Shown: in pieces, positions 23,164 through 34,870 of the stretch
How the letters are laid out: the number at the start of each line of letters is the position of its first letter
How positions within the stretch are numbered: the first letter of the stretch is position 1
DNA from: Odontesthes bonariensis
Lineage: Eukaryota; Chordata; Actinopteri; Atheriniformes; Atherinopsidae
Assembly: GCF_027942865.1 (NCBI RefSeq)
Contig: NC_134525.1
Span: forward strand, 33,471,714-33,535,713
Reading direction: 5' to 3'
DNA: 64,000 nucleotides
Program-made: the position numbers and the translations under genes
The notes under the pieces: generated by a model
Database searches by the model: none
What the model was told of the DNA's origin: nothing
What the model saw: only the letters and a program-made list of their open reading frames with translations

Positions 23164-23709
23164 GAGGACTTTGCTCATCGAGACTTCGCCCCTTCTCTGA
23201 AGAGCAGAGGATTGGCAGTGTTTTCTTCATACTGCTTTAAATACCACATGTGTCACTGGCAACAACTCAAAGGTGAACCCTTCCTTACTTCCAATAGTAG
23301 GCAGTATAGCCCCACTCACCCCCACCTTTGACCCTCAACAGGATTAACTGGATATGAAAACTACATGCTTTTATGTCACAGGAATAAAATAAGTCTATCA
23401 GCAAACCCTACCAGACACTGTTTGCAAAGTTGGACAAGTCAACAAATGTGTTGCTCTTTTACTACCTTTTGAAGCCAATTGGTTTGGGGCCATACCGCTG
23501 GTGCTGTGACCAAGTCCTGAAAACCATGGCCAACAGCATCTACAGTAGAATGTCACAATGTAACCACATCAGGCCAACTGCGTACATAGGTTTTAAAGTC
23601 ATTTCTATATCGTCAGTCTATGATGTAGACCTGGAGGATTTTTTAGTGCATTCGTCTGTACGAAGTTGAGTTCGGGTTTGTGGCCAATCTTCTTACTTCT
23701 TGTTGTCTT

Positions 23710-23781
23710 GCGATGGTGGTATAGTGGTGAGCATAGCTGCCTTCCAAGCAGTTGACCTGGTTTCGATTCCCAGCCATCGCA
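23710..23781 (+). tRNA. tRNA-Gly(UCC), unit 39, G53T
   Basis: G53T only; no T4 until about +294. Start of the block that recurs near 56254. Confidence 0.88.
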
Positions 23782-24327
23782 CAGGACTTTGCTCATCGAG
23801 ACTTTGCCCCTTCTCTGAAGAGCAGAGGATTGGCAATGTTATCTTCATACTGCTTTAAATGCCACATGTGTCACTGGCAACAACTCAAAGGTGAACCCTT
23901 CCTTACTTCCAATGGTAGGCAGTATAGCCCCACTCACCCCCACCTTTGACCCTCAACAGGATTAACTGGATATGAAAACTACATGCTTGTATGTCACAGG
24001 AACAAATTAAGTCTATCAGCAAACCCTACCAGACACTGTTTGCAGAGTTGTAAGAGTCAACCAATGTGTTGCTCTTTTACTACCTTTTGAAGCCAATTGG
24101 TTTGGGGCCATACCGCTGGTGCTGTGACCAAGTCCTGAAAACCATAGCCAACAGCATCTACAGTAGAATGTCACAATGCAACCACATCAGGTCTACTGCG
24201 TACAGAGGTTTTAAAGTCATCTCTTTATTGTCAGTCTATGATGTGGACCTGGAGGAGTTTTTTGCGCAGTCGTCCTTACGAAGTTGGGTACGTGTTTGTG
24301 GCCAATCTTCTTACTTCTTGTTTTCTT

Positions 24328-24399
24328 GCGATGGTGGTATAGTGGTAAGCATAGCTGCCTTCCAAACAGTTGACCTGGGTTCGATTACCAGCCATCGCA
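24328..24399 (+). pseudogene. tRNA-Gly(UCC) degenerate copy, unit 40 (C61A class)
   Basis: G20A, G39A, C61A. Confidence 0.85.
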
Positions 24400-24941
24400 G
24401 AGGACTTTGCTCATCAAGACAATGCCCCTTCTTTGAAGAGCAGAGGATTGGCAATGTTTTCTTCATACTGCTTTAAATGCCACGTGTCACTGGCAACAAG
24501 TCAAAGGTGAACCCTTCCTTACTTCCAATGGTAGGCAGTATAGCCCCACTCACCCCTACCTTTGACCCTCAACAGGATTAACTGGATATGAAAACTACAT
24601 GCTTTTATGTCACAGGAATAAAATAAGTCTATCAGCAAACCCTACCAGACACTGTTTGCAAAGTTGGAAAAGTCAACCAATGTGTTGCTCTTTTACTACC
24701 TTTTGAAGCCAATTGGTTTGGGGCCATACAAGGTGCTGTGACCAAGTCCTGAAAACCATAGCCAACAGCATCTACAGTAGAATGTCACAATGCAACCACA
24801 TCAGGCCAACTGCGTACATAGGTTTTAAAGTCATTTCTATATCGTCAGTCTATGATGTAGACCTGGAGGATTTTTTAGTGCATTCGTCTGTACGAAGTTG
24901 AGTTCGGGTTTGTGGCCAATCTTCTTACTACTTGTTGTCTT

Positions 24942-25013
24942 GCGATGGTGGTATAGTGGTGAGCATAGCTGCCTTCCAAGCAGTTGACCTGGGTTCGATT
25001 CCCAGCCATCGCA
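24942..25013 (+). tRNA. tRNA-Gly(UCC), unit 41, perfect body, no near terminator
   Basis: Reference sequence, but with the CAGGACTTTGCTC flank otherwise tied to G53T copies. Its counterpart unit 91 has G53T, so position 53 was changed or converted in one of the two. No T4 until about +294. Confidence 0.96.
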
Positions 25014-25559
25014 CAGGACTTTGCTCATCGAGACTTTGCCCCTTCTCTGAAGAGCAGAGGATTGGCAATGTTATCTTCATACTGCTTTAAATGCCACATG
25101 TGTCACTGGCAACAACTCAAAGGTGAACCCTTCCTTACTTCCAATGGTAGGCAATATAGCCCCACTCACCCCCACCTTTGACCCTCAACAGGATTAACTG
25201 GATATGAAAACTACATGCTTGTATGTCACAGGAACAAATTAAGTCTATCAGCAAACCCTACCAGACACTGTTTGCAAAGTTGTAAGAGTCAACCAATGTG
25301 TTGCTCTTTTACTACCTTTTGAAGCCAATTGGTTTGGGGCCATACCGCTGGTGCTGTGACCAAGTCCTGAAAACCATAGCCAACAGCATCTACAGTAGAA
25401 TTTCACAATGCAACCACATCAGGCCCACTGCATACATAGGTTTTAAAGTCATCTCTATATCGTCAGTCTATGATGTAGACCTGGAGGAGTTTTTAGTGCA
25501 TTCGTCTGTACGAAGTTGAGTTCGGGTTTGTGGCCAATCTTCTTACTTCTTGTTGTCTT

Positions 25560-25631
25560 GCGATGGTGGTATAGTGGTGAGCATAGCTGCCTTCCAAGCA
25601 GTTGACCTGGTTTCGATTCCCAGCCATCGCA
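25560..25631 (+). tRNA. tRNA-Gly(UCC), unit 42, G53T
   Basis: G53T only. The spacer that follows (CACAGGTGTCACTTGCAAC, CTTAATGCTAGG) belongs to the lineage of units 59 and 94. Confidence 0.88.
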
Positions 25632-26177
25632 CAGGACTTTGCTCATCGAGACTTTGCCCCTTCTCTGAAGAGCAGAGGATTGGCAATGTTATCTTCATAC
25701 TGCTTTAAATGCCACAGGTGTCACTTGCAACAACTCAAAGGTGAACCCTTCCTTACCTTAATGCTAGGCAGTAAAGCCCCACTCATCCCCACCTTTGACC
25801 CTCAACAGGATTAACTGGATATGAAAACTACATGCTTTTATGTCACTGGAATAAAATAAGTCTATCAGCAAACCCTACCAGACACTGTTTGCAAAGTTGG
25901 ACAAGTCAACAAATGTGTTGCTCTTTTACTACCTTTTGAAGCCAATTGGTTTGGGGCCATACCGCTGGTGCTGTGACCAAGTCCTGAAAACCATGGCCAA
26001 CAGCATCTACAGTAGAATGTCACAATGCAACCACATCAGGCCAACTGCGTACATAGGTTTTAAAGTCATTTCTATATCGTCAGTCTATGATGTAGACCTG
26101 GAGGATTTTTTTAGCGCATTCGTCTGTACGAAGTTGAGTTCGGGTTTGTGGCCAATCTTCTTACCTCTTGTTGTCTT

Positions 26178-26249
26178 GCGATGGTGGTATAGTGGTGAGC
26201 ATAGCTGCCTTCCAAGCAGTTGACCTGGGTTCGATTCCCAGCCATCGCA
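26178..26249 (+). tRNA. tRNA-Gly(UCC), unit 43, perfect body, no near terminator
   Basis: Reference sequence. T3 only, then GTTATCTTC. Preceded by the one-T-longer GATTTTTTTAGCGC variant also seen in unit 6. Confidence 0.97.
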
Positions 26250-26795
26250 GAGGACTTTGCTCATTGAGACTTTGCCCCTTCTCTGAAGAGCAGAGGATTG
26301 GCAGTGTTATCTTCATACTGCTTTAAATGCCACATGTGTCACTGGCAACAACTCAAAGGTAAACCCTTCCTTACTTCCAATGGTAGGCAGTATAGCCCCA
26401 CTCACCCCCACCTTTGACCCTCAACAGGATTAACTGGATATGAAAACTACATGCTTGTATGTCACAGGAACAAATTAAGTCTATCAGCAAACCCTACCAG
26501 ACACTGTTTGCAAAGTTGTAAGAGTCAACCAATGTGTTGCTCTTTTACTACCTTTTGAAGCCAATTGGTTTGGGGCCATACCGCTGGTGCTGTGACCAAG
26601 TCCTGAAAACCATAGCCAACAGCATCTACAGTAGAATTTCACAATGCAACCACATCAGGCCCACTGCATACATAGGTTTTAAAGTCATCTCTATATCGTC
26701 AGTCTATGATGTAGACCTGGAGGAGTTTTTAGCGCATTCGTCTGTACGAAGTTGAGTTCGGGTTTGTGGCCAATCTTCTTACTTCTTGTTGTCTT

Positions 26796-26867
26796 GCGAT
26801 GGTGGTATAGTGGTGAGCATAGCTGCCTTCCAAGCAGTTTACCTGGTTTCAATTCCCAGCCATCGCA
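26796..26867 (+). tRNA. tRNA-Gly(UCC), unit 44, G45T+G53T+G57A
   Basis: As unit 7 plus a private G45T in the variable loop. Confidence 0.86.
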
Positions 26868-27413
26868 GAGGACTTTGCTCATCGAGACATCGCCCCTTCT
26901 CTGAAGATCAGAGGATTGGCAGTGTTTTCTTCATACTGCTTTAAATGCCACATGTGTCACTGGCAACAACTCAAAGGTGAACCCTTCCTTACTTCCAATA
27001 GTAGGCAGTATAGCCCCACTCACCCCCACCTTTGACCCTCAACAGGATTAACTGGATATGAAAACTACATGCTTTTATGTCACAGGAATAAAATAAGTCT
27101 ATCAGCAAATCCTACCAGACACTGTTTGCAAAGTAGGACAAGTCAACAAATGTGTTGCTCTTTTACTACCTTTTGAAGCCAATTAGTTTGGGGCCATACC
27201 GCTGGTGCTGTGACCAAGTCCTGAAAACCATGGCCAACAGCATCTACAGTAGAATGTCACAATGCAACCACATCAGGCCAACTGCGTACATAGGTTTTAA
27301 AGTCATTTCTATATCGTCAGTCTATGATGTAGACCTGGAGGATTTTTTAGCGCATTCGTCTGTACGAAGTTGAGTTCGGGTTTGTGGCCAATCTTCTTAC
27401 CTCTTGTTGTCTT

Positions 27414-27485
27414 GCGATGGTGGTATAGTGGTGAGCATAGCTGCCTTCCAAGCAGTTGACCTGGGTTCGATTCCCAGCCATCGCA
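27414..27485 (+). tRNA. tRNA-Gly(UCC), unit 45, perfect
   Basis: Reference sequence, T4 at +6. Confidence 0.97.
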
Positions 27486-28031
27486 AAGGGTTTTGCTCAT
27501 TGAGACTTTGCCCCTTCTCTGAAGAGCAGAGGATTGGCAGTGTTTTCTTCATACTGCTTTAAATGCCACATGTGTCACTGGCAACAACTCAAAGGTGAAC
27601 CCTTCCTTACTTCCAATGGTAGGCAGTTTAGACCCACTCACCCCCACCTTTGACCCTCAACAGGATTAACTGGATATGGACAATACATGCTTGTATGTCA
27701 CAGGAACAAATTAAGTCTATCAGCAAACCCTACCAGACACTGTTTGCAAAGTTGTAAGAGTCAACCAATGTGTTGCTTTTTTACTACCTTTTGAAGCCAA
27801 TTGGTTTGGGGCCATACCGCTGGTGCTGTGACCAAGTCCTGAAAACCATAGCCAACAGCATCTACAGTAGAATGTCACAATGCAACCACATCAGGTCTAC
27901 TGCGTACAGAGGTTTTAAAGTCATCTCTATATTGTCAGTCTATGATGTGGACCTGGAGGAGTTTTTTGCGCATTCGTCCTTACGAAGTTGAGTTCGGGTT
28001 TGTGGCCAATCTTCTTACTTCTTGTTGTCTT

Positions 28032-28103
28032 GCGATGGTGGTATCGTGGTGAGCATAGCTGCCTTCCAAACAGTTGACCTGGGTTAGATTCCCAGCCTTC
28101 GCA
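28032..28103 (+). pseudogene. tRNA-Gly(UCC) four-change pseudogene, unit 46
   Basis: A14C, G39A, C56A, A68T, and the GGGGTTTGC flank without T4, as unit 9. Confidence 0.9.
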
Positions 28104-28649
28104 AAGGGGTTTGCTCATTGAGACTTTGCCCCTTCTCTGAAGAGCAGAGGATTGGCAGTGTTTTCTTCATACTGCTTTAAATGCCACATGTGTCACTGGC
28201 AACAACTCAAAGGTGAACCCTTCCTTACTTCCAATGGTAGGCAGTATAGCCCCACTCACCCCCACCTTTGACCCTCAACAGGATTAACTGGATATGGACA
28301 ATACATGCTTGTATGTCACAGGAACAAATTAAGTCTATCAGCAAACCCTACCAGACACTGTTTGCAAAGTTGTAAGAGTCAACCAATGTGTTGCTTTTTT
28401 ACTACCTTTTGAAGCCAATTGGTTTGGGGCCATACCGCTGGTGCTGTGACCAAGTCCTGAAAACCATAGCCAACAGCATCTACAGTAGAATGTCACAATG
28501 CAACCACATCAGGTCTTCTGCGTACAGAGGTTTTAAAGTCATCTCTATATTGTCAGTCTATGATGTAGACCTGGAGGAGTTTTTTGCGCATTCGTCCTTA
28601 CGAAGTTGGGTTCGGGTTTGTGGCCAATCTTCTTACCTCTTGTTGTCTT

Positions 28650-28706
28650 GCGATGGTGGTATAGTGGTGAGCATAGCTGCCTTCCAAGCAGTTGACCTGG
28701 GTTCGA
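28650..28706 (+). pseudogene. Truncated tRNA-Gly, unit 47 (57 nt)
   Basis: Same junction after A58. Confidence 0.95.
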
Positions 28707-29252
28707 GGAGGACTTTGCTCATCAAGACATTGCCCCTTCTCTGAAGAGCAGAGGATTGGCAATGTTTTTTTCATACTGCTTTAAATGCCACAAGTGTCAC
28801 TGGCAACAACTCAAAGGTGAACCCTTCCTTATCTTAATGGTAGGCAGTAAAGCCCCACTCATCCCCACCTTTGACCCTCAACAGGATTAACTGGATATGA
28901 AAACTACATGCTTTTATGTCACAGGAATAAAATAAGTCTATCAGCAAACCCTACCAGACACTGTTTGCAAAGTTGGACAAGTCAACAAATGTGTTGCTCT
29001 TTTACTACCTTTTGAAGCCAATTGGTTTGGGGCCATACCGCTGGTGCTGTGACCAAGTCCTGAAAACCATAGCCAACAGCATCTACAGTAGAATTTCACA
29101 ATGCAACCACATCAGGCCCACTGCATACATAGGTTTTAAAGTCATCTCTATATCGTCAGTCTATGATGTAGACCTGGAGGAGTTTTTAGCGCATTCGTCT
29201 GTACGAAGTTGAGTTCGGGTTTGTGGCCAATCTTCTTACTTCTTGTTGTCTT

Positions 29253-29324
29253 GCGATGGTGGTATAGTGGTGAGCATAGCTGCCTTCCAAGCAGTTGACC
29301 TGGTTTCAATTCCCAGCCATTGCA
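29253..29324 (+). tRNA. tRNA-Gly(UCC) variant with G3:U70, unit 48
   Basis: G53T, G57A, C70T; repeated 2,458 bp on at 31711. Confidence 0.86.
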
Positions 29325-29870
29325 GAGGACTTTGCTCATCGAGACTTCGCCCCTTCTCTGAAGAGCAGAGGATTGGCAGTGTTTTCTTCATACTGCTTTA
29401 AATACCACATGTGTCACTGGCAACAACTCAAAGGTGAACCCTTCCTTACTTCCAATAGTAGGCAGTATAGCCCCACTCACCCCCACCTTTGACCCTCAAC
29501 AGGATTAACTGGATATGAAAACTACATGCTTTTATGTCACAGGAATAAAATAAGTCTATCAGCAAACCCTACCAGACACTGTTTGCAAAGTTGGACAAGT
29601 CAACAAATGTGTTGCTCTTTTACTACCTTTTGAAGCCAATTGGTTTGGGGCCATACCGCTGGTGCTGTGACCAAGTCCTGAAAACCATGGCCAACAGCAT
29701 CTACAGTAGAATGTCACAATGCAACCACATCAGGCCAACTGCGTACATAGGTTTTAAAGTCATTTCTATATCGTCAGTCTATGATGTAGACCTGGAGGAT
29801 TTTTTAGCGCATTCGTCTGTACGAAGTTGAGTTCGGGTTTGTGGCCAATCTTCTTACCTCTTGTTGTCTT

Positions 29871-29942
29871 GCGATGGTGGTATAGTGGTGAGCATAGCTG
29901 CCTTCCAAGCAGTTGACCTGGGTTCGATTCCCAGCCATCGCA
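29871..29942 (+). tRNA. tRNA-Gly(UCC), unit 49, perfect
   Basis: Reference sequence, T4 at +6. Copy at 32329. Confidence 0.97.
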
Positions 29943-30488
29943 AAGGGTTTTGCTCATTGAGACTTTGCCCCTTCTCTGAAGAGCAGAGGATTGGCAGTGT
30001 TTTCTTCATACTGCTTTAAATGCCACATGTGTCACTGGCAACAACTCAAAGGTGAACCCTTCCTTACTTCCAATGGTAGGCAGTATAGCCCCACTCACCC
30101 CCACCTTTGACCCTCAACAGGATTAACTGGATATGGACAATACATGCTTGTATGTCACAGGAACAAATTAAGTCTATCAGCAAACCCTACCAGACACTGT
30201 TTGCAAAGTTGTAAGAGTCAACCAATGTGTTGCTTTTTTACTACCTTTTGAAGCCAATTGGTTTGGGGCCATACCGCTGGTGCTGTGACCAAGTCCTGAA
30301 AACCATAGCCAACAGCATCTACAGTAGAATGTCACAATGCAACCACATCAGGTCTACTGCGTACAGAGGTTTTAAAGTCATCTCTATATTGTCAGTCTAT
30401 GATGTGGACCAGGAGGAGTTTTTTGCGCATTCGTCCTTACGAAGTTGAGTTCGGGTTTGTGGCCAATCTTCTTACTTCTTGTTGTCTT

Positions 30489-30560
30489 GCGATGGTGGTA
30501 TAGTGGTGAGCATAGCTGCCTTCCAAGCAGTTGACCTGGGTTCGATTCCCAGCCTTCGCA
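30489..30560 (+). tRNA. tRNA-Gly(UCC), unit 50, A68T
   Basis: U5/U68 mismatch only; T4 at +6. Copy at 32947. Confidence 0.92.
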
Positions 30561-31107
30561 AAGGGTTTTGCTCATTGAGACTTTGCCCCTTCTCTGAAGA
30601 GCAGAGGATTGGCAGTGTTTTCTTCATACTGCTTTAAATGCCACATGTGTCACTGGCAACAACTCAAAGGTAAACCCTTCCTTACTTCCAATTGTAGGCA
30701 GTGTAGCCCCACTCATCCCCTACCTTTGACCCTCAACAGGATTAACTGGATATGAAAACTACGTGCTTTTATGTCACAGGAATAAAATAAGTCTATCAGC
30801 AAACCCTACCAGACACTGTTTGCAAAGTTGGAAAAGTCAACCAATGTGTTGCTCTTTTACTACCTTTTGAAGCCAATTGGTTTGGGGCCATACCGCTGGT
30901 GCTGTGACCAAGTCCTGAAAACCATAGCCAACAGCATCTACAGTAGAATGTCACAATGCAACCACATCAGGCCAACTGCGTACATAGGTTTTAAAGTCAT
31001 TTCTATATCGTCAGTCTATGATGTAGACCTGGAGGATTTTTTAGCGCATTCGTCTGTACGAAGTTGAGTTCGGGTTTGTGGCCAATCTTCTTACCTCTTG
31101 TTGTCTT

Positions 31108-31164
31108 GCGATGGTGGTATAGTGGTGAGCATAGCTGCCTTCCAAGCAGTTGACCTGGGTTCGA
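31108..31164 (+). pseudogene. Truncated tRNA-Gly, unit 51 (57 nt), in a hybrid unit
   Basis: Truncation junction as elsewhere, but the spacer before it is that of the G3:U70/C2T class (GGAAAAGTCAACC, GATTTTTTAGCGC). The class switch lies between about 31045 and 31165. Confidence 0.95.
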
Positions 31165-31710
31165 GGAGGACTTTACTCATCAAGACATTGCCCCTTCTCT
31201 GAAGAGCAGAGGATTGGCAATGTTTTTTTCATACTGCTTTAAATGCCACAAGTGTCACTGGCAACAACTCAAAGGTGAACCCTTCCTTATCTTAATGGTA
31301 GGCAGTAAAGCCCCACTCATCCCCACCTTTGACCCTCAACAGGATTAACTGGATATGAAAACTACATGCTTTTATGTCACAGGAATAAAATAAGTCTATC
31401 AGCAAACCCTACCAGACACTGTTTGCAAAGTTGGACAAGTCAACAAATGTGTTGCTCTTTTACTACCTTTTGAAGCCAATTGGTTTGGGGCCATACCGCT
31501 GGTGCTGTGACCAAGTCCTGAAAACCATAGCCAACAGCATCTACAGTAGAATTTCACAATGCAACCACATCAGGCCCACTGCATACATAGGTTTTAAAGT
31601 CATCTCTATATCGTCAGTCTATGATGTAGACCTGGAGGAGTTTTTAGCGCATTCGTCTGTACGAAGTTGAGTTCGGGTTTGTGGCCAATCTTCTTACTTC
31701 TTGTTGTCTT

Positions 31711-31782
31711 GCGATGGTGGTATAGTGGTGAGCATAGCTGCCTTCCAAGCAGTTGACCTGGTTTCAATTCCCAGCCATTGCA
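31711..31782 (+). tRNA. tRNA-Gly(UCC) variant with G3:U70, unit 52
   Basis: G53T, G57A, C70T; first T4 at +58. Last G3:U70 copy in the window. Confidence 0.86.
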
Positions 31783-32328
31783 GAGGACTTTGCTCATCGA
31801 GACTTCGCCCCTTCTCTGAAGAGCAGAGGATTGGCAGTGTTTTCTTCATACTGCTTTAAATACCACATGTGTCACTGGCAACAACTCAAAGGTGAACCCT
31901 TCCTTACTTCCAATAGTAGGCAGTATAGCCCCACTCACCCCCACCTTTGACCCTCAACAGGATTAACTGGATATGAAAACTACATGCTTTTATGTCACAG
32001 GAATAAAATAAGTCTATCAGCAAACCCTACCAGACACTGTTTGCAAAGTTGGACAAGTCAACAAATGTGTTGCTCTTTTACTACCTTTTGAAGCCAATTG
32101 GTTTGGGGCCATACCGCTGGTGCTGTGACCAAGTCCTGAAAACCATGGCCAACAGCATCTACAGTAGAATGTCACAATGCAACCACATCAGGCCAACTGC
32201 GTACATAGGTTTTAAAGTCATTTCTATATCGTCAGTCTATGATGTAGACCTGGAGGATTTTTTAGCGCATTCGTCTGTACGAAGTTGAGTTCGGGTTTGT
32301 GGCCAATCTTCTTACCTCTTGTTGTCTT

Positions 32329-32400
32329 GCGATGGTGGTATAGTGGTGAGCATAGCTGCCTTCCAAGCAGTTGACCTGGGTTCGATTCCCAGCCATCGCA
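32329..32400 (+). tRNA. tRNA-Gly(UCC), unit 53, perfect
   Basis: Reference sequence, T4 at +6. Confidence 0.97.
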
Positions 32401-32946
32401 AAGGGTTTTGCTCATTGAGACTTTGCCCCTTCTCTGAAGAGCAGAGGATTGGCAGTGTTTTCTTCATACTGCTTTAAATGCCACATGTGTCACTGGCAAC
32501 AACTCAAAGGTGAACCCTTCCTTACTTCCAATGGTAGGCAGTATAGCCCCACTCACCCCCACCTTTGACCCTCAACAGGATTAACTGGATATGGACAATA
32601 CATGCTTGTATGTCACAGGAACAAATTAAGTCTATCAGCAAACCCTACCAGACACTGTTTGCAAAGTTGTAAGAGTCAACCAATGTGTTGCTTTTTTACT
32701 ACCTTTTGAAGCCAATTGGTTTGGGGCCATACCGCTGGTGCTGTGACCAAGTCCTGAAAACCATAGCCAACAGCATCTACAGTAGAATGTCACAATGCAA
32801 CCACATCAGGTCTACTGCGTACAGAGGTTTTAAAGTCATCTCTATATTGTCAGTCTATGATGTGGACCAGGAGGAGTTTTTTGCGCATTCGTCCTTACGA
32901 AGTTGAGTTCGGGTTTGTGGCCAATCTTCTTACTTCTTGTTGTCTT

Positions 32947-33018
32947 GCGATGGTGGTATAGTGGTGAGCATAGCTGCCTTCCAAGCAGTTGACCTGGGTT
33001 CGATTCCCAGCCTTCGCA
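32947..33018 (+). tRNA. tRNA-Gly(UCC), unit 54, A68T
   Basis: U5/U68 mismatch only; T4 at +6. Confidence 0.92.
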
Positions 33019-33564
33019 AAGGGTTTTGCTCATTGAGACTTTGCCCCTTCTCTGAAGAGCAGAGGATTGGCAGTGTTTTCTTCATACTGCTTTAAATGCC
33101 ACATGTGTCACTGGCAACAACTCAAAGGTAAACCCTTCCTTACTTCCAATGGTAGGCAGTATAGCCCCACTCACCCCCACCTTTGACCCTCAACAGGATT
33201 AACTGGATATGAAAACTACATGCTTGTATGTCACAGGAACAAATTAAGTCTATCAGCAAACCCTACCAGACACTGTTTGCAAAGTTGTAAGAGTCAACCA
33301 ATGTGTTGCTCTTTTACTACCTTTTGAAGCCAATTGGTTTGGGGCCATACCGCTGGTGCTGTGACCAAGTCCTGAAAACCATAGCCAACAGCATCTACAG
33401 TAGAATTTCACAATGCAACCACATCAGGCCCACTGCATACATAGGTTTTAAAGTCATCTCTATATCGTCAGTCTATGATGTAGACCTGGAGAATTTTTTA
33501 GTGCATTCGTCTGTACGAAGTTGAGTTCGGGTTTGTGGCCAATTTTCTTACTTCTTGTTGTCTT

Positions 33565-33636
33565 GCGATGGTGGTATAGTGGTGAGCATAGCTGCCTTCC
33601 AAGCAGTTGACCTGGTTTCAATTCCCAGCCATCGCA
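33565..33636 (+). tRNA. tRNA-Gly(UCC), unit 55, G53T+G57A
   Basis: B box weakened, acceptor stem paired. Unlike unit 7 it has T4 at +6 (AAGGGTTTTGTTC). First member of a lineage found only between 33.5 and 45.4 kb. Confidence 0.88.
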
Positions 33637-34182
33637 AAGGGTTTTGTTCATTAAGACTTTGCCCCTTCTCTGAAGAGCAGAGGATTGGCAGTGTTTTCTT
33701 CATACTGCTTTAAATGCCACATGTGTCACTGGCAACAACTCAAAGGTGAACCCTTCCTTACTTCCAATGGTAGGCAGTATAGCCCCACTCACCCCCACCT
33801 TTGACCCTCAACAGGATTAACTGGATATGAAAACTACATGCTTTTATGTCACAGGAATAAAATAAGTCTATCAGCAAACCCTACCAGACACTGTTTGCAA
33901 AGTTGGACAAGTCAACAAATGTGTTGCTCTTTTACTACCTTTTGAAGCCAATTGGTTTGGGGCCATACCGCTGGTGCTGTGACCAAGTCCTGAAAACCAT
34001 GGCCAACAGCACCTACAGTAGAATGTCACAATGCAACCACATCAGGCCAACTGCGTACATAGGTTTTAAAGTCATTTCTATATCGTCAGTCTATGATGTA
34101 GACCTGGAGGATTTTTTAGCGCGTTCGTCTGTACGAAGTTGAGTTCGGGTTTGTGGCCAATCTTCTTACCTCTTGTTATCTT

Positions 34183-34254
34183 GCGATGGTGGTATAGTGG
34201 TGAGCATAGCTGCCTTCCAAGCAGTTGACCTGGGTTTGATTCCCAGCCATCGCA
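34183..34254 (+). tRNA. tRNA-Gly(UCC), unit 56, C56T
   Basis: Single change C56T in the T loop, an invariant base of the B box and of the D-loop/T-loop contact, so likely inactive. T4 at +21 (GAGATTTTGCC). Counterpart 43444 is perfect. Confidence 0.85.
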
Positions 34255-34798
34255 GAGGACTTTGGTCATCGAGATTTTGCCCCTTCTCTGAAGAGCAGAG
34301 GATTGGCAGTGTTTTCGTCATACTGCTTTAAATGCCACATGTGTCACTGGCAACAACTCAAAGGTGAACCCTTCCTTACTTCCAATGGTAGGCAGTATAG
34401 CCCCACTCACCCCTACCTTTGACCCTCAACAGGATTAACTGGATATGAAAACTACATGCTTTTATGTCACAGGAATAAAATTAGTCTATCCGCAAACCCT
34501 ACCAGACACTGTTTGCAAAGTTGGAAAAGTCAACCAATGTGTTGCTCTTTTACTACCTTTTGAAGCCAATTGGTTTGGGGCCATACAAGGTGCTGTGACC
34601 AAGTCCTGAAAACCATAGCCAACAGCATCTACAGTAGAATGTCACAATGCAACCACATCAGGCCAACAACGTACATAGGTTTTAAAGTCATTTCTATATC
34701 GTCAGTCTATGATGTAGACCTGGAGGATTTTTTAGCGCATTCGTCTGTACGAAGTTGAGTTCGGGTTTGTGGCCAATCTTCTTACTTCTTGTTGTCTT

Positions 34799-34870
34799 GC
34801 GATGGTGGTATAGTGGTGAGCATAGCTGCCTTCCAAGCAGTTCACCTGGTTTCGATTCCCAGCCATCGCA
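34799..34870 (+). tRNA. tRNA-Gly(UCC), unit 57, G45C+G53T
   Basis: Variable-loop G45C and loss of G53-C61. No near T4. Copies at 44060 and 46532. Confidence 0.85.

Larger units (their letters stand above)
23420..25700 (+). repeat. Higher-order block (units 39-42), recurs at about 55964-58244
   Basis: G53T, C61A, CATACAAGG-type and G53T units keep a constant 32,544 bp offset. The GGCAATATAGCC variant occurs in both. This links the two halves of the array across the transposon. Edges are approximate. Confidence 0.7.
28650..31107 (+). repeat. Local four-unit duplication (units 47-50), recurs at 31108-33565
   Basis: Truncated, G3:U70, perfect and A68T tRNAs repeat at exactly 2,458 bp. The second copy begins in hybrid unit 51, which marks the junction. 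Confidence 0.85.
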
